A stretch of DNA of 5,000 bases from CAZUSC01 sp964622915 (GTDB lineage: Bacteria; Patescibacteriota; Andersenbacteria; UBA10190), in contig CAZUSC010000069.1 of assembly GCA_964622915.1 (NCBI GenBank), positions 1-5,000 of the forward strand. The letters run 5' to 3'. Shown here piece by piece: positions 1 to 5,000 of the stretch. The notes under the pieces are model-generated. The model searched no databases and had not been told where the DNA came from. It was given only the letters and a program-made list of their open reading frames with translations. Position 1 is the stretch's first letter, and every line of letters starts with the position of its first letter. The position numbers and the translations under genes were made by a program.

Positions 1-102
1 AATACAATAAGTTGCGATATTGACAGAAATGGGGTATGGTGGATCGCTATGCCCAGTAACAATTTTTGGAAATTGGATATTAGTAATTGGAAATTAATTT
101 AG
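1..102 (+). other. Open frame entering from left edge, possible 3' end of an unidentified gene
   Basis: Frame 1 is open from the window edge to a TAG at 100-102 and would encode 33 residues; the other two plus frames are closed within about 20 bases. The predicted tail includes CDIDRNGVWWIAMPSNN followed by residues encoded by the heptad repeat (63-97). If real, an upstream gene would end 4 bases before the pepA start. An open stretch of this length is not rare by chance and I recognise no family, so this may equally be non-coding leader sequence. Only the sequence to the left of the window can decide. Confidence 0.2.
63..97 (+). repeat. Heptameric direct repeat upstream of pepA
   Basis: Five consecutive 7-base units can be read: TTTTTGG (63), AAATTGG (70), ATATTAG (77), TAATTGG (84) and AAATTAA (91), consensus roughly WWWTTGG. 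The array ends 9 bases before the pepA ATG. No inverted partner arm (CCAATTT-like) is visible in 1-62, unlike the two arrays further right. Its AT richness means part of the similarity could be compositional, but the phase holds for all five units. Function is unknown. Confidence 0.6.
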
Positions 103-106
103 AGGT

Positions 107-1603
107 ATGCCCATCAAAACATCTGTTGTGGCCAGTAAGCCGACTGCCGTTAAGGGGGATGTTTTGGTTTTGCCTGTTTATCAAAATTCCAGCCTCGATG
201 CGCGACTGCCGGCCGCAGCGCGGCGAGAAATCCAGGGGCAAATGCGCAAGCTCAAATTTACCGGTCGTTGGGGGACTACGGAAATACTACCGGCCCCGGC
301 CCGGCTGCCCTATCAACTAATAGCCGTAGTAGGCTTGGGTAAACAGCGCGATCCTGTCACTTGGCGAGCGGAGGGTTGGCGGAGGGGACTGGCCAAATCA
401 AGCCAGGAAGCACGTCACCGCTTGGCCCGCAGCTTAGTGGTTCTGTTGCCCATGGTTGATGGGGCGGCCTTAGCCGCCGCAGGATTAGAGGCAGTCACGC
501 TAGCCGATTATCGTTTTACAGAACACAAAAGGCGTCTGGCACAGGAACAAAAAATCCGCTCCTTGCGCCAAGCCATTTTTTTAAGCCCCCCCGATCAGCT
601 GGCGGCCATTCGCGCCGCAGTCAAGCAAGCGCAGGAAGTTTTAGTCGGAGTAAGTTTTACGCGTGACCTGGTTAATCAACCAGCTTCACACATTACTCCC
701 CGCCATTTGGTAGCGTTGGCTAAGTTACTAGCCAAGAAATCACCGCGCCTGTCCGTCAAGATTTTGAATCGGCAGCAAACAGCCCGGGCTGGCTTCAGTG
801 CTTTTCTGGCCGTGGCGCGCGGATCAGCCGAAGAGCCATATGTGATTCATCTGCAATATCGGCCCGCCGGCCCGCCGAGAAAAAAAATAATCTTGATCGG
901 CAAAGGGGTAACTTTTGATTCAGGCGGGCTTAGTTTAAAGCCGGCCCAATACATGGAAAGTATGAAAATTGATATGGCGGGAGCGGCTACCGTATTAGGC
1001 GTGTTTTCTGTCCTGCCGTATTTGAAGCTCGATATAGAAGTACACGGCATTATTGCCGCTTGTGAAAACATGCCGTCCGGCAATGCTTATCGGCCTGGTG
1101 ATGTGCTGATCGCGAAGAATGGTAAAACCATTGAGATCTTCAACACCGATGCCGAAGGACGGGTAACATTGGCTGATGCTTTAAGTTATGCCGTGGAGCA
1201 AAAGCCGGATGTCATTATTGACATTGCTACCTTAACCGGCGCTTGCATTGTGGCGCTCGGCGATACCTATGCTGGTTTGTGGAGCAACCGGGCTGATTTG
1301 CAAGACAAGCTGCTGGAAGCGGCCGTGCAGGCCGGGGAAGGGTTAGTGGCTTTCCCCTTACCGGAGGAATATCGCTCGACTATTGAAAGCAGAGTTGCCG
1401 ATGTGCGCAATACGGCCACAGTAAATAGCGGCGGGGCGGTCACAGCGGCCTTATTCCTACAGGAATTTGTGAACAATCTTCCCTGGGCGCACCTGGATGT
1501 GGCCGGACCCGTGTATGCAGAGCGGCCGATGCTACCTTATTACACCTATGGTGCGACGGGATACGGCGTACGCACACTGGTGCATTTTTTGCAGAAATAT
1601 TAG
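107..1603 (+). CDS. pepA: Leucyl aminopeptidase, M17 family (cytosol aminopeptidase)
   Basis: This is a cytosolic two-metal exopeptidase that removes N-terminal residues, often leucine, from peptides; M17 enzymes form hexamers. The 498 residues match the usual length of about 480-505. The N-terminal macro-like domain covers roughly residues 1-170 and the catalytic domain 180-498. The active-site residues are all present with family spacing: K266 and D271 in GKGVTFDSGG, K278, D289 in MKIDMAG, and D348, E350 and R352 in the M17 signature NTDAEGRV. The offset from the bovine lens enzyme (250, 255, 262, 273, 332, 334, 336) is a constant 16. The conserved C-terminal motifs AHLDVAGP and GATGYGVRTL are also present. 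In-frame TAA at 95-97 rules out a longer N-terminus, so ATG 107 is the first possible conventional start. AGAGG lies only 1 base upstream of it, so initiation signals are poor. In some bacteria PepA also binds DNA; nothing here tests that. The identity is secure; the substrate preference is not shown. Confidence 0.97.
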   Translation: MPIKTSVVASKPTAVKGDVLVLPVYQNSSLDARLPAAARREIQGQMRKLKFTGRWGTTEILPAPARLPYQLIAVVGLGKQRDPVTWRAEGWRRGLAKSSQEARHRLARSLVVLLPMVDGAALAAAGLEAVTLADYRFTEHKRRLAQEQKIRSLRQAIFLSPPDQLAAIRAAVKQAQEVLVGVSFTRDLVNQPASHITPRHLVALAKLLAKKSPRLSVKILNRQQTARAGFSAFLAVARGSAEEPYVIHLQYRPAGPPRKKIILIGKGVTFDSGGLSLKPAQYMESMKIDMAGAATVLGVFSVLPYLKLDIEVHGIIAACENMPSGNAYRPGDVLIAKNGKTIEIFNTDAEGRVTLADALSYAVEQKPDVIIDIATLTGACIVALGDTYAGLWSNRADLQDKLLEAAVQAGEGLVAFPLPEEYRSTIESRVADVRNTATVNSGGAVTAALFLQEFVNNLPWAHLDVAGPVYAERPMLPYYTYGATGYGVRTLVHFLQKY

Positions 1604-1647
1604 TCCCGTTGGAGACAAGTCGCCCCGCGGCGGCCTCTAACAGAATA

Positions 1648-1675
1648 AATGGCTCTTAGGGGCGTTTGAGCCGTT
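1648..1675 (+). other. Potential RNA hairpin in the pepA-murB gap
   Basis: AATGGCTC (1648-1655) can pair with GAGCCGTT (1668-1675) over 8 base pairs including one G-U, around a 12-base loop. There is no run of T after it, so it is not a typical intrinsic terminator; it could be a weak terminator, a processing site or chance. The rest of the 106-base gap (1604-1709) shows no gene and no heptad repeat. Confidence 0.3.
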
Positions 1676-1703
1676 TGCAGGAAGGTTATTGAACTGACAT
1701 AGT

Positions 1704-1712
1704 GGAGGGGTG
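1704..1712 (+). promoter_or_regulatory. Purine-rich ribosome-binding sequence abutting the murB start
   Basis: GGAGG at 1704-1708 is a strong anti-16S complement but ends only 1 base before the GTG start codon at 1710-1712, far closer than the usual 5-9 bases. In-frame TGA at 1695-1697 excludes an upstream start, and no ATG, GTG or TTG follows soon in frame. The pepA start has the same geometry (AGAGG at 101-105, ATG at 107). Either unusual spacing is used or the match is incidental. Confidence 0.3.
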
Positions 1713-2759
1713 TTAAGTGGCGATTTAAAAATTAAAGAGCAGGTTGATTTAGCTCCTCTGACCACCATTCATTTAGGAGGTCCGGCGGCGCATTTGGCGG
1801 CCTGTACCAGTCCGCCAGAAATAATTGAGGCTCTTAATTTTGCCCGTGCCCGCCAGTTGCCAGTTCACATACTAGGCGGAGGCAGTAATACAATTTTTTT
1901 GGATGCTGGCTTTGCTGGCCTCGTGATTCGTATCGATATCCGAGGTATTCATTGGCTAAAGAGGGGATTAGTAGAAGTAGGAGCGGGAGAGCCGTGGGAT
2001 GATTTTGTGGCGGCAGCTCTTGCCCGTAATCTTGCTGGTATTGAATGTTTGTCGGGTATTCCGGGTTTGGTAGGAGCAACCCCCATCCAAAACGTCGGCG
2101 CCTATGGGCAGGAAATAGCCGAAACTCTCGTACAAGTGCGCGCCATGAATATTGATACCCAGCAAATCGTGGAGTTTAATAATAAGGACGTTCAATTTTC
2201 GTATCGCCACAGCCGGTTTAAAGGCATTGATGCCAATAAATACATTATTACGCACATAGTCTTGCAGTTAAGACGGGGGGGTCAGCCCGCTGTTCGTTAT
2301 CCAGAGTTGGCCAAGAAACTTGCCCAATCAGAGGACAAATCACCGACGTTACAAAATGTGCGCCAAGCAGTATTAGCACTGCGGGCAACCAAGTCTATGG
2401 TCGTCCGCGCCAGCGACCCGCACTCGCGTTCCTGCGGTTCTTTTTTTACAAACCCGATAGTAACGGCCGAGCAGTTGGCAGCTGTTAAAGCACGCCTCAA
2501 CCAAGCGGATCAACTAGCGATGCCAGTGTTTCCGGCCGGCCAGGATTTTAAATTGTCGGCGGCGTGGCTCATCGAGCGCGCCGGCTTTACTAAGGGTGAG
2601 CGGCGGGCTGGTGTGGGAATTTCGCCCAATCATATATTAGCGCTAGTAAATTATGGCGGGACGACCGAGCAAGTACTGGGCCTAGCCGCTGAAATTGAGG
2701 CCGCCGTTCAGCGCAAACTAGGCATCACCTTGGCGCGTGAGCCGATCGTGGTGTCTTAA
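1710..2759 (+). CDS. murB: UDP-N-acetylenolpyruvoylglucosamine reductase (MurB)
   Basis: MurB is a cytosolic FAD enzyme that uses NADPH to reduce UDP-GlcNAc-enolpyruvate to UDP-MurNAc, the second committed step of peptidoglycan precursor synthesis. The 349 residues fit the longer type I form. The FAD-binding region includes LTTIHLGGPA (17-26), ILGGGSNTIFLDAGF (54-68) and SGIPGLVGATPIQNVGAYGQE (split around 115-135). Catalytic elements are R166 in SYRHSRFK, the proton-donor serine S244 in CGSFFTNP, and E344 in AREP, corresponding to R159, S229 and E325 of E. coli MurB. The YPEL segment near 197-200 corresponds to the substrate-capping loop of type I enzymes. The start is GTG at 1710, with the nearest upstream in-frame stop at 1695. 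It follows pepA in the same direction after 106 bases, so co-transcription is possible but not shown. The stop lies 6 bases from the convergent znuB stop. Confidence 0.97.
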   Translation: MLSGDLKIKEQVDLAPLTTIHLGGPAAHLAACTSPPEIIEALNFARARQLPVHILGGGSNTIFLDAGFAGLVIRIDIRGIHWLKRGLVEVGAGEPWDDFVAAALARNLAGIECLSGIPGLVGATPIQNVGAYGQEIAETLVQVRAMNIDTQQIVEFNNKDVQFSYRHSRFKGIDANKYIITHIVLQLRRGGQPAVRYPELAKKLAQSEDKSPTLQNVRQAVLALRATKSMVVRASDPHSRSCGSFFTNPIVTAEQLAAVKARLNQADQLAMPVFPAGQDFKLSAAWLIERAGFTKGERRAGVGISPNHILALVNYGGTTEQVLGLAAEIEAAVQRKLGITLAREPIVVS

Positions 2760-2765
2760 CTTTTC

Positions 2766-3578
2766 TTAGGGGTGGCGAGGGACGAGGATTTTTGCGCCGA
2801 GCGATAAGACAAAAAAAGCGGATCCCACCAAGACAATGGCCGGTCCGGAAGGAATAGACACCCAGGCGCTGACGGCCATGCCGACGACAACGGAGACGAG
2901 GCTGATGGCAATACTAAGACCAAACATGCTGGCCAGAGAGCGCGCGACATTTTGGGCACTGGCTGCCGGAATGATGAGCAGGGCAGTCACTAAAACTATA
3001 CCGATAAATTTTATCGTGACGGCAATGACGGCGGCGAGCAGCAAGAGAAAGAGCAGTTCATAGCGCGCTACCGGAATGCCTTCAGCGCGGGCTAATTCTT
3101 GATCAACCGCGATGGCGACCAGCCCTTTGCCGGACCAGGCCAGAATAGCTATGACAATAGCGGCAATAATGAAACTTAGTAACACATCGCCGCTAGTCAC
3201 AGTTAGTATGTTGCCGAATAAAAAACTGATTAAATCGGCCTGATAGCCGGGTGTGATACTGACTAAAATAACACCCACGGCCACTGAAGCGGAAAAGAAA
3301 ACTCCCAGCAGAGTATCAATTGATAGGCGGGAGATGGAGCGCACGCCGGCAATGCCTAGTGCCACCAACAAAGCAAAAATTAAGGCGGCCACAAACGGAT
3401 TAATATTAAGTAGTAAGCCCAGCGCAATGCCGGCCAGGGCAGAGTGGCCGATCGCATCAGAGAAAAAGGACATCTTCCGTAGCACAACCAGCACGCCCAA
3501 AGTTGCCATCAGGCCTCCTAGTACAATTCCGACTATGAGCGCCCGCTGAAAGAAAGGAAAAGTGAGTATCTCAAACAT
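2766..3578 (-). CDS. znuB: Metal ABC transporter permease, ABC-3 family (ZnuB/MntB-like)
   Basis: This is the membrane channel subunit of a divalent-metal importer, expected to act as a homodimer with the ATPase encoded just upstream. The 270 residues are strongly hydrophobic, with about eight or nine membrane segments, the clearest near 12-33, 45-60, 62-78, 90-108, 131-149, 174-205, 220-240 and 246-264. ABC-3 hallmarks are the N-terminal stretch LGVLVVLRKMSFFSDAIGHS (27-46), the cytoplasmic coupling segment around ARAEGIPVARYE (163-174), and KFIGIVLVTALLIIPAA (190-206). ATG 3578 gives the N-terminus expected for the family (FPFFQRAL); no Shine-Dalgarno sequence is visible upstream. It lies downstream of znuC across a 120-base gap filled by a heptad repeat. 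Metal specificity (Zn, Mn or Fe) cannot be read from the sequence, so the symbol is a family label. Confidence 0.9.
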   Translation of the reverse strand: MFEILTFPFFQRALIVGIVLGGLMATLGVLVVLRKMSFFSDAIGHSALAGIALGLLLNINPFVAALIFALLVALGIAGVRSISRLSIDTLLGVFFSASVAVGVILVSITPGYQADLISFLFGNILTVTSGDVLLSFIIAAIVIAILAWSGKGLVAIAVDQELARAEGIPVARYELLFLLLLAAVIAVTIKFIGIVLVTALLIIPAASAQNVARSLASMFGLSIAISLVSVVVGMAVSAWVSIPSGPAIVLVGSAFFVLSLGAKILVPRHP

Positions 3579-3583
3579 AAATT

Positions 3584-3699
3584 TCAGTAGCTAGTAATCG
3601 GTAACGAGTAACCAGTAACTGACGATTAACAGTTATATGCGTACCATATATAGCTTTCATTTTTGTACTCGTTACTAGTTACTAGGTACAAGTTACTTT
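3584..3699. repeat. Inverted heptameric repeat between znuC and znuB
   Basis: The left arm is five 7-base units: TCAGTAG (3584), CTAGTAA (3591), TCGGTAA (3598), CGAGTAA (3605) and CCAGTAA (3612). The right arm is five units of the opposite sense: GTACTCG (3665), TTACTAG (3672), TTACTAG (3679), GTACAAG (3686) and TTACTTT (3693). Positions 3591-3610 are complementary to 3666-3685 at 17 of 20 positions, so a long stem with a 55-base loop can form. The array fills nearly the whole gap: it runs from 5 bases upstream of the znuB ATG to the last base of the znuC stop codon. A transposon origin is not supported, since there is no ORF and no clear target duplication. Confidence 0.8.
3616..3650. other. 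Two small hairpins inside the loop of the znuC-znuB repeat
   Basis: TAACTG (3616-3621) is a perfect complement of CAGTTA (3630-3635) with an 8-base loop. TATATG (3634-3639) is a perfect complement of CATATA (3645-3650) with a 5-base loop CGTAC. They sit in the non-heptad centre of the larger inverted repeat and overlap by two bases, so they cannot both form fully. The second is also a dyad that a regulator could bind, but it matches no operator I can name with confidence. Confidence 0.4.
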
Positions 3700-4457
3700 T
3701 AGGTTTTGTGTTCATGATGATAATGGCCGATAGGGGTGCCGTACATATTGGCCAGAATCTCATTTGTCAGCACTTTATGTGGTACTCCGACACACAGCAA
3801 CTGTTTGTTTAAGCACAATACTTGTGTGGCGTACTGCATCACTACATCTAGCTCGTGGCTGACTAGCACCATGGTGAGATTTTCTTTTTCCCGCAGGCGT
3901 TTTAGCAACACGTAAATAGTTTCCTGTCCTTGAACGTCAATACCGGCGGAAGGTTCGTCCAGCATTAGAATTTTTGGATGGTCCATCAGGCTATAAGCAA
4001 TCAGCACCCGTTGCAGCTGTCCGCCGGACAAGTAGCTTATTTTTTGTTCCAGCCAATCGTACATGCCGACAGTGCGCAGTAGTTCGTCTCGCCGGGCTTT
4101 TTCCTGGGCAGACATTCCCAACAGGCGCGCTGATTTTAGAGCGAAAAGTCCCTTAATGGTCAAAGGAAAATCCTGATCGAAGTGGAATTTTTGGGGGATA
4201 TACGATATCAGCCGGGCTACTTGACTGTATTGTTCGTGGGGGGTACCAAAGATACTGACTGTTCCGCTGCGCTTGGGCAGCAGTCGCAAAATACTTTTTA
4301 GGAGAACGGATTTGCCGGCGCCATTGGGACCAATAATTGCGGTGGTCGATCCAACCGGCACGGAAAAACTGATGGGGTCAATAATGGTGTGACCGCCTAA
4401 AACTACAGATAAATTATGAACTTCCAGCGCCGGTACATCCTGGTTGTTCTCATCCAT
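3699..4457 (-). CDS. znuC: Metal ABC transporter ATP-binding protein (ZnuC-like)
   Basis: This is the cytoplasmic ATPase that powers the importer whose channel is the downstream znuB-like protein. From ATG 4457 it has 252 residues, typical of the family. The ABC motifs are in order: Walker A GPNGAGKS (43-50), Q-loop Q89 in YIPQK, signature LSGGQ (143-147), Walker B ILMLDE (163-168) with catalytic E168, D-loop AGID (171-174) and H-loop H201. The C-terminus GHYHHEHKT is histidine-rich, as in many zinc-family ATPases, which supports a metal substrate. The frame stays open upstream to a GTG at 4529, but those 24 extra residues are encoded by the heptad repeat and have no family counterpart. ATG 4457, or GTG 4466 three codons upstream, is therefore preferred; neither has a strong Shine-Dalgarno sequence. 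It follows uvrB by 107 bases. No substrate-binding protein (ZnuA) or metalloregulator is in the window. Confidence 0.93.
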   Translation of the reverse strand: MDENNQDVPALEVHNLSVVLGGHTIIDPISFSVPVGSTTAIIGPNGAGKSVLLKSILRLLPKRSGTVSIFGTPHEQYSQVARLISYIPQKFHFDQDFPLTIKGLFALKSARLLGMSAQEKARRDELLRTVGMYDWLEQKISYLSGGQLQRVLIAYSLMDHPKILMLDEPSAGIDVQGQETIYVLLKRLREKENLTMVLVSHELDVVMQYATQVLCLNKQLLCVGVPHKVLTNEILANMYGTPIGHYHHEHKT

Positions 4458-4473
4458 AACGTTCACTATATCG

Positions 4474-4567
4474 TAGTTAGGTTGTAGGGAGTAGGTTATA
4501 GGTTTTAGGTTCGCCGCGTCGTCTACCACCTACCACCTACCACCTACTAACTACTACCTACAACCTA
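4474..4567. repeat. Inverted heptameric repeat between uvrB and znuC
   Basis: The left arm reads in 7-base units TAGTTAG (4474), GTTGTAG (4481), GGAGTAG (4488), GTTATAG (4495) and GTTTTAG (4502). The right arm reads CTACCAC three times (4523, 4530, 4537), then CTACTAA (4544), CTACTAC (4551), CTACAAC (4558) and a final CTA (4565-4567). The arms face each other: 4478-4488 is a perfect 11-base complement of 4557-4567, extending to 16 of 17 matches (4478-4494 with 4551-4567). The 14-base centre (4509-4522) is two units long, so the 7-base phase runs unbroken across the element. The right end contains the uvrB stop codon (TAG on the minus strand). Confidence 0.85.
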
Positions 4568-5000
4568 TTCACTCGACCGAGTTGTTTTTTCTTCCTGGCG
4601 CAGAGCCTGAATAGTATCGCGCAGGCGGGCGGCGCGCTCGAACTCTAGATTCTGGGCCGCCAGTTGCATCTTGTTTGTTAAGTCTTTGATTGCCCGCTCG
4701 ATCTCTTCTTTGGGAATTTCGGCGACGTCAATCTCTTCAGCAATTTCACCCTGTCGATCTTTGAAATAGGTAGCGCGAATTTCTTTGCTGATTGATTGAG
4801 GTTTAATATTATGCTTCTTATTAAAGGCTGCCTGCAGCTTACGGCGTCGCTTTGTTTCAGCAATGGCTCGCTGCATTGAACCGGTCACTCGGTCGGCATA
4901 CATAATAACTTGGCCGTCGATATGCCGGGCGGCACGGCCCATGGTTTGTATTAAAGATGTTTCAGAGCGCAAATAGCCTTATTTATCGGCATCCATTATG
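4565..5000 (-). CDS. uvrB: UvrB C-terminal part, excinuclease ABC subunit B, interrupted by an in-frame TAA
   Basis: UvrB is the damage-verifying helicase-like subunit of UvrABC nucleotide excision repair; it receives lesions from UvrA and recruits UvrC. Only its C-terminal end is in the window. The frame reads IMDADK, then TAA at 4979-4981, then GYLRSETSLIQTMGRAAR, an almost exact match to the family segment [23 protein letters not shown], which includes helicase motif VI (QxxGRAAR). Next come the conserved VIMYADRVTGSM, the linker with ETKRRR, and the C-terminal UVR domain (about 4598-4705; AAQNLEFERAARLRD), which contacts UvrC. The part after the stop is open from TTG 4972 for 135 codons, but that TTG encodes the conserved leucine of GYLRS and is not a natural gene start. 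The gene runs off the right edge. It is either a disrupted gene or one with a one-base sequence error. Confidence 0.9.
4979..4981 (-). other. Premature TAA codon in uvrB at a conserved glutamate
   Basis: On the minus strand the codons are GAT GCC GAT AAA TAA GGC TAT TTG, so the stop replaces the glutamate of the near-invariant DADKEG motif. GAA to TAA is a single base change. Both flanks are in the same frame, so there is no indel here. TAA also ends murB, znuB and znuC, so a reassigned TAA codon is not plausible. Confidence 0.85.

Noticed and set aside
20..50. TTGACA at 20-25 as a -35 box for pepA
   Set aside because: No acceptable -10 hexamer is found 16-18 bases downstream (candidates such as TCGCTA match poorly), and the hexamer may be coding in the left-edge open frame.
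1621..1640. GC-rich CGCCCCGCGGCGGC as a terminator after pepA
   Set aside because: The stem is only about 4 base pairs and no T-run follows.
1675..1703. TTGCAG / CATAGT as a murB promoter with 17-base spacing
   Set aside because: The matches are only 3 of 6 and 4 of 6, and the start site would fall at the start codon; too weak to annotate.
2441..2455. T-run in murB as a programmed frameshift site
   Set aside because: It encodes the conserved GSFFTNP active-site motif in the continuous frame, so no frameshift is needed.
2836..3549. Plus-strand open frames across the znuB region
   Set aside because: They are antisense shadows of a well-supported membrane protein and have no recognisable domains.
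3584..3699. CRISPR array, integron attC site or MITE
   Set aside because: The units are 7 bases with no unique spacers, no cas or integrase gene is nearby, and there is no defined terminal inverted repeat with target duplication.
4979..4981. Recoding of TAA as glutamate
   Set aside because: TAA ends murB, znuB and znuC at the positions expected for these families, so the codon acts as a normal stop here.

Overview
The window holds five ordinary bacterial housekeeping genes. Two are on the plus strand: a leucyl aminopeptidase (pepA, 107-1603) and a UDP-N-acetylenolpyruvoylglucosamine reductase (murB, 1710-2759). Three are on the minus strand, read from the right edge: the C-terminal end of uvrB (4565 to the edge), a znuC-type metal ABC ATPase (3699-4457) and a znuB-type permease (2766-3578). 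The two blocks converge with only 6 bases between the murB and znuB stop codons. No RNA gene, CRISPR array, transposase or phage gene was seen.

The genes do peptide turnover, cell-wall precursor synthesis, nucleotide excision repair and divalent-metal uptake (probably zinc or manganese). Only znuC and znuB clearly work together, as the ATPase and membrane channel of one importer; the binding protein is not in the window. Stop codons used are TAA and TAG, and the reading frames fit the standard bacterial code. The organism is a bacterium of moderate GC. Weak ribosome binding sites and repeat-filled gene gaps made me think of the Patescibacteria/CPR (Parcubacteria-like lineages), but no marker here proves it and this is a low-confidence guess.

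The unusual content is between the genes. Three intergenic gaps are packed with imperfect direct repeats that all have a period of exactly 7 bases but use different words: roughly AAATTGG before pepA (63-97), CTAGTAA / TTACTAG between znuC and znuB (3584-3699), and GTTGTAG / CTACCAC between uvrB and znuC (4474-4567). In the last two the heptads are arranged as inverted arms that could fold into long stems. Most heptads contain TAG or TAA, and because 7 is not a multiple of 3 such an array places stops in all three frames; the uvrB stop codon itself is the first three bases of one array.

The second point of interest is at the right edge. The uvrB frame continues upstream with the conserved context DADK-x-GYLRSE, but the codon where the family has glutamate is TAA. 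This is a one-base change from GAA, so the gene is either disrupted or carries a sequence error.
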